Shown here piece after piece: positions 36,064 through 44,438 of a stretch of 44,663 nt of DNA. A program made the translations under genes and the position numbers. Position 1 is the first letter of the stretch. Each line of letters starts with the position of its first letter. The DNA is from an uncultured Rhizobiaceae group bacterium (GTDB lineage: Bacteria > Pseudomonadota > Alphaproteobacteria > Rhizobiales > Rhizobiaceae), in NCBI GenBank assembly GCA_947501445.1, contig CANMVS010000031.1, positions 1-44,663 of the forward strand, in the 5' to 3' direction. Below the pieces are notes generated by a model. It was not told the DNA's origin and searched no databases. It saw only the letters and a list, made by a program, of their open reading frames with translations.

Positions 36064-37595
36064 TGTGCCGCCTCCTGATTTTCTTCAACACCGGCCATCA
36101 ACAGCCCCAATTCACCCTCTGTCGCATCCGGCAACCGCTCACCAACAATGCGGCCGGCGAACATCACCAGAATACGATCTGAAAGCGCACGAATTTCGTC
36201 GAGTTCCACAGATACCAGCAATACGGCTTTGCCCGCATCGCGCATTTCAATGATGCGCTTGTGAATAAATTCAATGGCACCTACATCAACCCCCCGGGTT
36301 GGTTGACCGATAACCAGCACAACCGGGTCACGTTCCATTTCCCGTGCCAGAACGATTTTTTGCTGGTTGCCGCCGGAAAAATTGGCGGTCTTCAGGCGAA
36401 CGTCCGGTGGCCGGATATCGTATTTTTCAACACTCTTTTCAGCGCTCTTGCGAATGTTATCCAGATTAAGCATCGGCCCATTGAGATAGGCCTCATCATA
36501 GTGGTAGCCGAGCATGGCATTTTCATTTTCCTCGAAACTGAGCACCAGTCCCATATGGTGTCTATCTTCTGGAACATGCGCCAGTCCGCGCTTGCGCAGC
36601 TCGGTTGCATCCGCATTGCCCGACACATCCACCGGGTCCCCGTCAAGCATGACAGTACCGCGCTCAGCGTGGCGGATACCGGTAATGGATTCAAGCAGTT
36701 CCGACTGACCATTGCCCGCAACACCGGCAATGCCGACAATTTCACCCGCCTTGATGTCAAATGACACATCATCCACCATGACAACACCGCGGTTGTCCCG
36801 CACAGTCAGGCCGCTGACAGCCAGTTTAACATCCTGGGGATGGGCTTCACCCTTTTCCACACGCAGCAGCACACGGCGACCCACCATCAATTCGGCCAGT
36901 TCCTCAACCGAGGTTTTCGCTGTGTCGCGTGTCGCCACGATTTCACCGCGACGCATGACGGACACTTCGTCGGTAATGGCCATTATTTCGCGCAATTTGT
37001 GGGTAATCAGAATGATCGTTTTGCCCTGGTCGCGCAGCTGTTCGAGAATACGAAACAGGTGATCAGCTTCGGGTGGCGTCAGCACGCCCGTCGGCTCATC
37101 CAGAATGAGGATTTCAGCGCCGCGGTAGAGAGCCTTGAGGATTTCAACGCGCTGTTGGAGCCCAACTGGCAGCTCTTCGATGATAGCATCGGGATCAACT
37201 TCCAATGCATATTCATCCTCGAGACGCTTCAATTCAGCCCGGGCGTTGATGATACCGCGGTTAAGGATCGCATTTTCCTCAGCACCAAGCATGACATTTT
37301 CCAGCACCGAAAAATTATCCACCAGCATGAAATGCTGATGAACCATGCCAATGCCTGAAGCAATCGCCACATTGGGGTCACGGATGGTCACCTTGGCGCC
37401 ATTGACCATGATGTCACCACGGTCAGCCTGATAAAATCCATAGAGAATGGACATCAAGGTTGATTTGCCGGCGCCATTTTCCCCGATAATGCCGTGAATA
37501 GTGCCCTTGTGCACGCGCAGATTTATGTTCTTGTTTGCATGAACAGCACCAAAACTTTTGTCAATGCCCTTGAGTTCAATTGCGAGATCGCTCAT
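36060..37595 (-). CDS. ABC nucleoside/sugar transporter double ATPase
   Basis: This 511-residue protein carries two nucleotide-binding domains in one chain. The first has the P-loop GENGAGKSTLMS (about residues 38-49) and Walker B ILILDEPTGVLTPPE. Its LSGGQ-like site is replaced by LPVGLQQRVEIL, as is usual in this group. The second begins with GIAGVAGNGQSELLESI in place of a standard P-loop and has signature FSGGNQQKIVLARE. Asymmetric sites are normal in RbsA/NupO-type ATPases. It is the first gene of the operon; no BMP-type binding protein gene precedes it. Confidence 0.93.
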   Translation of the reverse strand: MSDLAIELKGIDKSFGAVHANKNINLRVHKGTIHGIIGENGAGKSTLMSILYGFYQADRGDIMVNGAKVTIRDPNVAIASGIGMVHQHFMLVDNFSVLENVMLGAEENAILNRGIINARAELKRLEDEYALEVDPDAIIEELPVGLQQRVEILKALYRGAEILILDEPTGVLTPPEADHLFRILEQLRDQGKTIILITHKLREIMAITDEVSVMRRGEIVATRDTAKTSVEELAELMVGRRVLLRVEKGEAHPQDVKLAVSGLTVRDNRGVVMVDDVSFDIKAGEIVGIAGVAGNGQSELLESITGIRHAERGTVMLDGDPVDVSGNADATELRKRGLAHVPEDRHHMGLVLSFEENENAMLGYHYDEAYLNGPMLNLDNIRKSAEKSVEKYDIRPPDVRLKTANFSGGNQQKIVLAREMERDPVVLVIGQPTRGVDVGAIEFIHKRIIEMRDAGKAVLLVSVELDEIRALSDRILVMFAGRIVGERLPDATEGELGLLMAGVEENQEAAQ

Positions 37596-37755
37596 GCGCT
37601 ATCCATTTTTTTGATCAATTGGTATAACCCATGACCTTATTCATCCGATTGGCACGATACCAGCCCAAAACGCGCCCTTTTTCACAGATTACACGGTTTC
37701 AGCCCGCGTTACGTGTTGATAAGGTGCGCGGAAATTCCCATTGCACGGAGAAACC

Positions 37756-38928
37756 ATGTCTGAATTTACCTTTCACACCACCCCGAAAATTGTCGTGCGT
37801 CCGGGCGCAACCGCACAGACGGCTGAAATCTGTGGTGCGATCCTGGGCAAACGCGTACTGTTTGTGACGGATAAGGGTATCCGTAGTGTCGGATTGGAAC
37901 GTTCAGCCATCGCGTCGCTGGAATCAGCCGGTCACAGCGTAACGATCTTCGATGGTGTCGAGGCCGATCCCGGCCTGGCGACCCTGGAACAGGCTGTTGC
38001 GATTGCACGCGAAAGCAGCGCTACCGGTGTGCTGGCCCTTGGTGGTGGATCATCCCTCGACATTGCCAAACTGGCAGCACTGCTGGCCGGTTCCGGCGAA
38101 CCCATTGATAGCGCATGGGGCGTTGCCAACGCAAAGGGGCCACGTTTGCCGCTGGTGCTCATCCCGACAACGGCTGGCACCGGGTCCGAAGTCACGCCGG
38201 TTTCCATCATTACTGTCGGGGGCGAGGAAAAACGTGGGGTGTCATCCCCGCTGATCCTGCCGGATGCTGCTCTTTTGGATGCGGAACTGACCACCAGCCT
38301 GCCGGCAGCAGCAACCGCTGCGACAGGTATTGATGCCATGGTTCATGCAATTGAGGCCTATGCATCGCAAAACGCCAATAATAACCCAATGTCACGCATG
38401 CTGGCCTGTGAGGCACTCACATTGTTGGGTGCCCATATCGAGACTGCGGTGAACCAACCGGACAATATTGAAGCGCGAAGTGCCATGTTGCTGGGGTCGA
38501 CACTGGCCGGAATGGCCTTTGCCAATTCGCCAGTCGCAGCGGTGCATGCATTGGCCTATCCCATTGGCGGCACGTTTCACATACCCCACGGGCTGTCGAA
38601 TGCCCTGGTATTATCGCAGGTGCTGCGATTTAACGCTGCTGAAACGCAAAATGGCTCCTACAGGCTCTATGCCCAACTGGGCGAATACGTATTTCCCGAT
38701 CTCGACCGGGGCGGCGGAGCACAGGAGCAATGTTCCCGGTTCATTGAAAACCTTAGCGCCCTGTCTGCAAAACTGGGCCTGCCGCCGCGCTTGCGCGATG
38801 TGGGTATCGCAGAAGATGACTTGCCGAAGATGGCGCGCGATGCAATGAAGCAGACGCGATTGCTGATCAACAACCCGCGTACCGTAAGCGAAGCAGACGC
38901 ATTGAGCATTTACAAGGCCGCATGGTAG
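37756..38928 (+). CDS. Iron-containing alcohol dehydrogenase family protein
   Basis: This 390-residue group III dehydrogenase starts at ATG 37756 with CGGAG just upstream (a TTG at 37741 is on that site). The NAD site GGGSSLDIAKLAALL and IPTTAGTGSEVTPVSIIT, and the metal site (VHAIEAYAS, VHALAYPIGGTFHIPHGLSN) are intact. Substrate is not defined; 1,3-propanediol, hydroxyacid or lactaldehyde dehydrogenases and maleylacetate reductase share the fold. It is divergent from the nucleoside operon across about 160 bp and is followed closely by a thioesterase gene. Confidence 0.92.
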   Translation: MSEFTFHTTPKIVVRPGATAQTAEICGAILGKRVLFVTDKGIRSVGLERSAIASLESAGHSVTIFDGVEADPGLATLEQAVAIARESSATGVLALGGGSSLDIAKLAALLAGSGEPIDSAWGVANAKGPRLPLVLIPTTAGTGSEVTPVSIITVGGEEKRGVSSPLILPDAALLDAELTTSLPAAATAATGIDAMVHAIEAYASQNANNNPMSRMLACEALTLLGAHIETAVNQPDNIEARSAMLLGSTLAGMAFANSPVAAVHALAYPIGGTFHIPHGLSNALVLSQVLRFNAAETQNGSYRLYAQLGEYVFPDLDRGGGAQEQCSRFIENLSALSAKLGLPPRLRDVGIAEDDLPKMARDAMKQTRLLINNPRTVSEADALSIYKAAW

Positions 38929-38932
38929 AGCA

Positions 38933-39367
38933 ATGACCCGACCAATACCTCATGCCCGCAACCGCTTCAGTGTGAAACGATCGCTGCAGACCCGGTGGGC
39001 AGACAATGACATTTATGGCCATATGAACAACGTGGTTCACTACGCGCTGTTTGATACAGCCATCAATGGCTGGCTTATGGAACTGGGCCTGCTTGACCCG
39101 CAAAACGGAAAAACCATCGGCCTGGTGGTTGAGACCGGATGCCAGTATTTTGGTGAACTGGCATTTCCAGACGAAATAGAAGCGGGGATCGGCATAGAGC
39201 GGATTGGTACCAGCTCCGTCACCTATCAAATCGGGCTTTATCGCAATGATGAGCAAACCGCTGCCGCACAGGGTCGATTTGTCCATGTTTATGTGGACCG
39301 TCATTCCCGCCGGCCAAAACCACTGGATGAACTCTGGCTTCGCACGCTGAAAGGTCATGTGTTGTGA
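38933..39367 (+). CDS. Acyl-CoA thioesterase, 4HBT/YbgC-like hot-dog protein
   Basis: This 144-residue hot-dog-fold protein has the 4HBT motif TRWADNDIYGHMNNVVHYAL near residues 21-40; the Asp in ADNDIYGHMNN is the catalytic residue in relatives. It lies 4 bp after the dehydrogenase stop and overlaps slyX by 4 bp, so these genes share a transcript. It probably hydrolyses a short- or medium-chain acyl-CoA. Confidence 0.9.
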   Translation: MTRPIPHARNRFSVKRSLQTRWADNDIYGHMNNVVHYALFDTAINGWLMELGLLDPQNGKTIGLVVETGCQYFGELAFPDEIEAGIGIERIGTSSVTYQIGLYRNDEQTAAAQGRFVHVYVDRHSRRPKPLDELWLRTLKGHVL

Positions 39368-39585
39368 GTGATGAACTGAACCCGACTGAAAACCGCATAT
39401 CCCGTCTTGAGGAGCTGGTGGCCCACCAGGCCCTGACAATTGACGAATTGTCAGACCAACTGGCCGAACAATGGAAAATCATCGATGCCCTGCGCAACAA
39501 ACACGAATTGCTGATCAATCGATTTGCAGCGCTGGAGGAGCAGACATTCGATGCGCCGGCTGATGCGCGACCACCCCACTATTGA
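39364..39585 (+). CDS. slyX: SlyX family protein
   Basis: This 73-residue coiled-coil protein shows the SlyX pattern RISRLEELVAHQALTIDELS, then a heptad-rich helix and a C-terminal PPHY. The start is GTG 39364 within the preceding stop (GTGA overlap). The function of SlyX is not known; it is common in proteobacteria. Confidence 0.93.
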   Translation: MSDELNPTENRISRLEELVAHQALTIDELSDQLAEQWKIIDALRNKHELLINRFAALEEQTFDAPADARPPHY

Positions 39586-39651
39586 TCGGTTTTTTCATCA
39601 ACAATTGTGGATCGCCCTGATCCACCAACAATCTGCCAACAGGTGATTTAC

Positions 39652-40764
39652 ATGTCACAATTTTCCGGATTTACGCCTCTCGTTCAATCATTGCCATCGG
39701 CCATACCATTTGTCGGGCCCGAAACAACAGAACGGGCAACAGGCCATGTTTTCCGCGCGCGTGTCGGTGCCAATGAGAATGGATTTGGCCCTGCTCCATC
39801 CGTCAAACAGGCCTTGCAGGAAAGCGTGGATGACATATGGAAATATTGCGACCCGGAAAATCATGATCTGCGCCAGTCTCTAGCCGGACATCTGGGTGTT
39901 TCGATGGATCAGGTGGTAATCGGCGAGGGCATTGACGGGCTGTTGGGGCTGGTGGTTCGCCAGATCGTCACCACCGGCACTCCGGTGGTCACAAGTCTGG
40001 GAGCCTATCCGACTTTCAATTTTCACGTCGCCGGTTTCGCCGGGCGCCTTGTGACGGTTCCCTATCGCGATGACAAGGAAGACCTCGACGGCCTTCTGGA
40101 AGCGACAGTGCGCGAGAAGGCCCCGCTCGTCTATCTGGCAAATCCGGATAATCCCATGGGAACCTGGCACAGCGCTGAGGCAATCATTGCCTTTGCAAAG
40201 GCCCTGCCTGAAACAACCCTGCTTGTGCTGGATGAAGCCTATGGCGAAATGGCGCCGGCCGATGCGCTTGCGGCACCCGATACACTCATAGACCACCCGA
40301 ATATTCTGCGCATGCGTACTTTTTCCAAAGCTCATGGGCTGGCAGGGCTGCGCTGCGGCTATTGCTTCGGCAACGCTGACACAATCAGCTCGTTCAACAA
40401 GATCCGCAATCATTTTGGTGTTAACAAAATGGCACAGGTCGCCGCCGTTGCTGCACTGGCGGACACACAATATCTGTCCAGCGTATGCGATCGCATTGCC
40501 CATGCGCGCCTGAGAATAAATCGCATTGCACAAGACAATGGTCTTGTACCCCTCGCCTCGGCAACCAATTTCGTCGCAATCGATTGTGGGCGCGATGGTG
40601 CCTATGCCGGGCAGTTGCTCAAGGCATTGGGTGAACGCGGTGTCTTTGCCCGCATGCCCGGTGTTGAGCCATTAAGCCGTTGCATTCGCATCAGTGCCGC
40701 GCCCGATGACGTGCTTGATATTGTCGAAGAGGAATTGCCGCAGGCAATCGCGGCAATCGCCTGA
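39652..40764 (+). CDS. PLP-dependent class I/II aminotransferase, HisC-like
   Basis: This 370-residue fold-type I aminotransferase starts at ATG 39652 after AGGTG; an upstream start at 39607 is less likely. Landmarks are ANENGFGPAPSVKQAL, YLANPDNPMGT, LLVLDEAYGEM (Asp binding the PLP nitrogen) and RTFSKAHGLAGLRCGY, which holds the Schiff-base Lys. It resembles histidinol-phosphate aminotransferases, but many paralogs of this group act on other amino acids. It ends 9 bp before the convergent VOC gene. Confidence 0.9.
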   Translation: MSQFSGFTPLVQSLPSAIPFVGPETTERATGHVFRARVGANENGFGPAPSVKQALQESVDDIWKYCDPENHDLRQSLAGHLGVSMDQVVIGEGIDGLLGLVVRQIVTTGTPVVTSLGAYPTFNFHVAGFAGRLVTVPYRDDKEDLDGLLEATVREKAPLVYLANPDNPMGTWHSAEAIIAFAKALPETTLLVLDEAYGEMAPADALAAPDTLIDHPNILRMRTFSKAHGLAGLRCGYCFGNADTISSFNKIRNHFGVNKMAQVAAVAALADTQYLSSVCDRIAHARLRINRIAQDNGLVPLASATNFVAIDCGRDGAYAGQLLKALGERGVFARMPGVEPLSRCIRISAAPDDVLDIVEEELPQAIAAIA

Positions 40765-40773
40765 ACATCAAGG

Positions 40774-41163
40774 TCAAAGACCTGCAGCGTCAGCCTCTTC
40801 AGCGCTGAAATCGATATGAAGATGATTGCCATCGCAATCGAAAACATTCAGTTGCAGGATACCAAGCCCGGGCACGCGGGTCGCGCGATAGGTCACACCG
40901 GCTGAATCAAAGCGTTTGAGAAACATCTTGAGGTCGGACGCGGCAAAGGCAAAATGTTCAATCTGCGGATTGTGGTTGTCCGGTTTTACATCAGCACCAA
41001 CCAGATGAATGACCGGCTGGTCGCCAATATACAGCCAGGCGCCCGGAAACGGAAAAGGTGGCCTGTCACCATTTGTCATGCCCAGATGCTCACAATACCA
41101 GGCGGTGGTGCGCTCAACATCTGCGGTCAATATATTTACGTGATCAAGTCGGTCCAATGGCAT
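40774..41163 (-). CDS. VOC family (glyoxalase/dioxygenase fold) protein
   Basis: This 129-residue protein shows two beta-alpha-beta-beta-beta units: LDRLDHVNILTADVERTTAW at the N-terminus and IEHFAFAASDLKMFLKRFDS in the middle, ending DCDGNHLHIDFSAEE. His and Glu positions are compatible with a metal site. ATG 41163 has GGAGAGA upstream; an in-frame start at 41199 is not needed. The activity is unknown. Confidence 0.9.
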   Translation of the reverse strand: MPLDRLDHVNILTADVERTTAWYCEHLGMTNGDRPPFPFPGAWLYIGDQPVIHLVGADVKPDNHNPQIEHFAFAASDLKMFLKRFDSAGVTYRATRVPGLGILQLNVFDCDGNHLHIDFSAEEADAAGL

Positions 41164-41361
41164 TGTCTGATCTCTCCAATGAATTTCACACCCGGTCACG
41201 GATGCCTGGTGCCAGTCCTGGGCAATTTGAGCAATGCACCTGAATTGCGCGGCGCATTGCCCAAAGCGGGATAAATATGTGCTGGCGCGCCAACTGTCAA
41301 AATTACCGCGCCCGGATCAATCGCTATTTCTGCGACCCTGAATGACCAACGCACAGGTGGA

Positions 41362-41988
41362 TCAGGCGCGGCTGCTGGCTGCAAGCAATGATCCGAAAGC
41401 GATGAATGCACCACCGGTGACCCGTCTCAGCAGACGCGCGCGATCGGGGCTTTGCAGAAATTGCCGTAACCAGCCTCCGGCATAGGCAATCAAGACATGG
41501 TTTGCGATACACAAGCCACCATAGCTCAACGACAGGATCCAGACCTGAGGTCCCAGTGCACTCGCATCGTTCAAAAATGGTGGAAAAAGCGCCGTCAGCG
41601 CGATAATGGCCTTGGGATTTGTCAGCGAAATTGCCAGGGCATTGCTCATGAGCGAGCGAAGCGGTGCCGGGCCGACATGGGCCGTCTTGTCCAACAGGAA
41701 GGCAGATCTGTCGCGCCATATCCTGACGCCTAGCCAGACAAGATAGGCGGCACCAACCAGTTTTAGAATGACAAAGGCCATCATGGATGCAGCCATCAGC
41801 GCACCCAAACCAAAGCCAACCGCCAGACCCAACAGGGCGATGCCTGTTCCGTTGACGACACCAACAATGATGGTGACACCTGGCCCATAGCGCAATGCAT
41901 TGGTAATGGCGAAAAGAATACCTGGTCCGGGGCTCATGACGGGTGCAATGCTGACAAGCATAAACAGAAGCCACACTTCAATGCTCAT
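41362..41988 (-). CDS. LysE family amino acid exporter
   Basis: This 208-residue protein has about six TM segments. The N-terminus VSIAPVMSPGPGILFAITNA contains the PGP motif of LysE/RhtB transporters, and SLTNPKAIIALTALFPPFL the second family motif. It is predicted to export amino acids or derivatives. ATG 41988 is preferred over a TTG at 42003. No LysG-like regulator is adjacent. Confidence 0.91.
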   Translation of the reverse strand: MSIEVWLLFMLVSIAPVMSPGPGILFAITNALRYGPGVTIIVGVVNGTGIALLGLAVGFGLGALMAASMMAFVILKLVGAAYLVWLGVRIWRDRSAFLLDKTAHVGPAPLRSLMSNALAISLTNPKAIIALTALFPPFLNDASALGPQVWILSLSYGGLCIANHVLIAYAGGWLRQFLQSPDRARLLRRVTGGAFIAFGSLLAASSRA

Positions 41989-42114
41989 GGGCGGGTCTTT
42001 CAATGATGAAAAAATGGACTGCGGAATGCAGGCACAACAGTGTCATCAAGAGGCCCCCATCGTCAATAATCAGGGGACAATTTTTTACAGATGCCCGCGC
42101 ATAGCGCGACTGGC

Positions 42115-42221
42115 GGCGCTAGCGCCGTTTCAAGTTTTGTCAGAGATGGGATAACGGTGTCAGCCTTTGATTTTGTTGATGCATTCAGGTTTTTCCGATA
42201 CCGGCAAAACCTGAATTGCTC
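42115..42221 (-). repeat. Dispersed palindromic repeat, copy 2 (inverted)
   Basis: Its reverse complement aligns with 7980-8084 at about 85 of 96 positions, with a 30-bp identical core. The arms ATTCAGGTTTT and AAAACCTGAAT form a hairpin. At its far end GGCGCTAGCGCC (42115-42126) is a perfect palindrome, less regular in copy 1. It lies downstream of the small lipoprotein gene and upstream of lysE. Confidence 0.8.
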
Positions 42222-42238
42222 TAACGCGTGGGCGCGGC

Positions 42239-42262
42239 CCGTGCCCTGTCGACAGGGCACGG
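42239..42262. repeat. 24-bp perfect palindrome
   Basis: CCGTGCCCTGTC is followed directly by its exact reverse complement, with no spacer. No T-run follows on either strand, so a simple terminator is unlikely. It may be an operator for a dimeric protein, or part of the neighbouring repeat. Confidence 0.6.
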
Positions 42263-42327
42263 ACAACGGCGAAACAGCAAGGCGCGATCACATACAAAGC
42301 CTGTGAACCGATGACCTTGAGCCGTTA

Positions 42328-42483
42328 TCACTCGGTGGTTGTGTCTTTCTTGGTTGCATCAGGCTGTGCTTCTGTGGTGCTGCCGTCTACCTGAGCGCTG
42401 CCACCGGTGGAATCAGAACTGTCATTGCAGGCGGCAAGTCCCAGAAGTGCGAGTATCGATAGGGCGGCGAATATGCGTTTCAT
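42328..42483 (-). CDS. Small predicted lipoprotein (51 residues)
   Basis: This short gene has ATG 42483 preceded at seven bases by GAGGAGA (42491-42497) and a typical lipoprotein signal, MKRIFAALSILALLGLAAC with Cys19. The mature part is only 33 residues, rich in Ser, Thr and Asp, ending KKDTTTE. Such tiny lipoproteins are common and usually uncharacterised. The strong ribosome site and signal make it believable despite its length. Confidence 0.75.
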   Translation of the reverse strand: MKRIFAALSILALLGLAACNDSSDSTGGSAQVDGSTTEAQPDATKKDTTTE

Positions 42484-42839
42484 ATCGGAATCTCCTCATA
42501 ACCGGATCCATGGGCGAGCGGTGCAAGGGGCACCGCCTCATGGTTATGGCGACCTTAAATCAGGCAGCCTACAGCGAGGAGTAACGCGCCAAATAGCGAC
42601 CGCATTTTGGCAACCCTGTGTTGGAAACGTGGCAATGCATCAATCTGAATGAAATCGTGTAACTGATTTGAAACAATGACGAATGTCGCGTGACTTGCGC
42701 TTGGTGGAAGCTGTGAACCCGAATGTATTACCAACGGACCTACCGGCGATTTGGCTGGTGCAATGTATACCGCACAGTGAATATACCGCCCAGATCATCC
42801 GTTGTATCTTCCTGAAAATTTGTTCGGTGGAGTTATTCG
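42484..42839. other. Gene-free divergent region between small lipoprotein and EthD gene
   Basis: About 355 bp without a believable gene. At 42518-42536 GCGGTGC and GCACCGC form a 7-bp hairpin with a five-base loop, 35-53 bp upstream of the lipoprotein start. GGTGGAG before 42840 is the ribosome site of the EthD gene. Promoters for both genes should lie here. Confidence 0.5.
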
Positions 42840-43214
42840 ATGATAAAAGTTGTGTTTTGCCTGCATCGCAAACCATTGCTCAGCATCAGTGATTTCCGCA
42901 CTCACTGGTACCAACACCATGCCCCACTCGTGCAAAAACACCAGAAGACATTGCGCATATTACGCTATGTTCAACTTCACACAGACAATGGGTCCATGAG
43001 CAAACGGCTTCGCGGTTTCAGAAATTCACCTGAGCCCTTCGATGGGGTTGCCGAGATATGGTACGATAGCATCAAGGCACTTGAGGGTCTTGGTGATGAT
43101 CGCGAAGCCCGTGCTGCCAGCAGGGAACTGCGCGATGATGAGGAAACATTTGTCGATCTGACCCGCTCGCCGATCTGGATCGGCACGGAAATGGAAATCG
43201 CACTCGCATTATAA
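42840..43214 (+). CDS. EthD domain protein
   Basis: This 124-residue ferredoxin-like (dimeric alpha-beta barrel) protein starts MIKVVFCLHRKPLLSISDFR, then HWYQHHAPLVQKHQ, the usual EthD opening with conserved His residues, and GVAEIWYDSIKALE in the second half. Relatives take part in ether degradation or in polyketide-like cyclisation, but most are uncharacterised. It stands alone on the plus strand. Confidence 0.88.
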   Translation: MIKVVFCLHRKPLLSISDFRTHWYQHHAPLVQKHQKTLRILRYVQLHTDNGSMSKRLRGFRNSPEPFDGVAEIWYDSIKALEGLGDDREARAASRELRDDEETFVDLTRSPIWIGTEMEIALAL

Positions 43215-43228
43215 ACATCGCGCGCGGA

Positions 43229-43498
43229 TCAATTCGAAAATCGGGCCAAAGACTTTGCCCGTGCTTTAGCCGCCTCTTCCTCGCGATTACGCGGTGGTCT
43301 GGTTGACTGCAGCGAATCCAAAAGCACATGGGCGGCTTCTGCGACCGCCTCCACACCCTGTTCAAAGGCGACTTTGTTGCGCTGTGAAGGATTGGTTGTC
43401 CCACTCAATTTGCGCACAAATTGAAGCGCTGCATCACGAATTTCTTCATCTGTGGCAGGTGGATCAAAGTTGAAAAGCGTTCGGATATTGCGGCACAT
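43229..43498 (-). CDS. DUF2277 domain protein
   Basis: This 89-residue protein matches DUF2277 over its whole length: MCRNIRTLFNFDPPATDEEI, then ALQFVRKLSGTTNPSQRNKV and a C-terminal Arg-rich part. The function is unknown. It lies 14 bp from the convergent EthD gene. Confidence 0.92.
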   Translation of the reverse strand: MCRNIRTLFNFDPPATDEEIRDAALQFVRKLSGTTNPSQRNKVAFEQGVEAVAEAAHVLLDSLQSTRPPRNREEEAAKARAKSLARFSN

Positions 43499-43595
43499 GG
43501 TGATCTCGCTTGCATGGATAGGCGTCGAATATCCGACAGTCTACCACAGGTGCAGGCAACGTTGGTTCAGGTACTGATCACAAAGAACCCAAATT

Positions 43596-44438
43596 CTAGA
43601 TGGGCCGTTCTTCCTGCAAATGGCCGTAAACGACGGTCAAGACACCAATGCTGACAAAGAAGTTGATCCAGGCGAAGACGACGATAATGGCGTAGAATAA
43701 TATGCTGACAACATTTACATCAGGTCCGAATCCCGATGCCATCAGCAATTGAATAACAGATGGTATCGACTGAAACAGAGTTATCATGACTGCGGTAAGA
43801 AATAATTGTCCCGCGACCGGGCGCGTCAGCCTGTAGGATTCGGCAAGAGACATCTGTTTGCCAACCGCCACTGCAGGCAAGACGGTACCAAACCGCAGAA
43901 ATATCCATAGACCAAAAGACGAATAAATGACTGGAAGAACAAAAAGCACAACGAAGGATAGCGGGCCCGTCGGTTCTCCCAGGTCGGTGAGACCTAAAAA
44001 CTTCAATAGATTCGGCATGCCCAAAAGCAAAACCGGCAATACGATGAAAACCATAACAATCAAAAAAAACAGCAGCACAATTTTGACCGTCTTCCAGAAA
44101 TATCCACCGATTGGCCAACCACGTTGCGTTACGTAAAATGTGCTCGGCATTTCATTGCGCAAGACATATCGATGCCATGCGATTGCCACAGTGCAAAAGC
44201 CAAACACCGCAAGTACAAACCAGGCTAATCCCAGCAAAATAAACAATATCGGTAAGCCGGATGCTACAGGTCCATCCGCCATCGAACCAAATCCCGCGAT
44301 AGCGCCGGTGACCAATGATGCTGACGCCAGGATGGCAAGTATCCAGAACCCGCTGATGCGAATTGTCATTTGCCAATTGTTCAAGACCTGACGAATGCAC
44401 AGTGCAAAAATTCTGTATCCCACAACGCTCTCCAACAT
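43596..44438 (-). CDS. Multi-pass membrane protein, function unknown
   Basis: This 280-residue protein has about six TM segments, for example ISGFWILAILASASLVTGAI, LPILFILLGLAWFVLAVFGF, TVKIVLLFFLIVMVFIVLPV and FVVLFVLPVIYSSFGLWIFL. A loop reads WHRYVLRNEMPS between the second and third, and LPAVAVGKQMSLAESYRLTR before the last pair, a layout seen in predicted membrane proteins of the YciC/GlpQ-membrane-domain kind. ATG 44438 (MLESVVGYRIFALCIR) looks right for the protein, though no strong ribosome site is adjacent; an open frame continues to 44507. Confidence 0.75.
   Translation of the reverse strand: MLESVVGYRIFALCIRQVLNNWQMTIRISGFWILAILASASLVTGAIAGFGSMADGPVASGLPILFILLGLAWFVLAVFGFCTVAIAWHRYVLRNEMPSTFYVTQRGWPIGGYFWKTVKIVLLFFLIVMVFIVLPVLLLGMPNLLKFLGLTDLGEPTGPLSFVVLFVLPVIYSSFGLWIFLRFGTVLPAVAVGKQMSLAESYRLTRPVAGQLFLTAVMITLFQSIPSVIQLLMASGFGPDVNVVSILFYAIIVVFAWINFFVSIGVLTVVYGHLQEERPI

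Larger units (their letters stand above)
41989..42327. other. Gene-free stretch carrying repeat and palindrome
   Basis: About 340 bp lie between lysE and the small lipoprotein gene. It is occupied by the second repeat copy (42115-42221), a GC-rich segment before it (42090-42126) with its own self-complementary bases, and a 24-bp perfect palindrome (42239-42262). No gene is supported here. Confidence 0.6.

Noticed and set aside
35506-36078. Plus-strand open frame (190 codons) opposite the nucleoside permease
   Set aside because: Antisense to a complete permease; low-complexity composition and no ribosome site.
36060-37595. Degraded ATPase because the second domain lacks a standard P-loop and the first an LSGGQ
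   Set aside because: These deviations are normal for RbsA/NupO-type double ATPases; the frame is intact and full length.
39880-40533. Minus-strand open frame (217 codons) opposite the aminotransferase
   Set aside because: Antisense shadow; the plus-strand frame contains all PLP-binding motifs.
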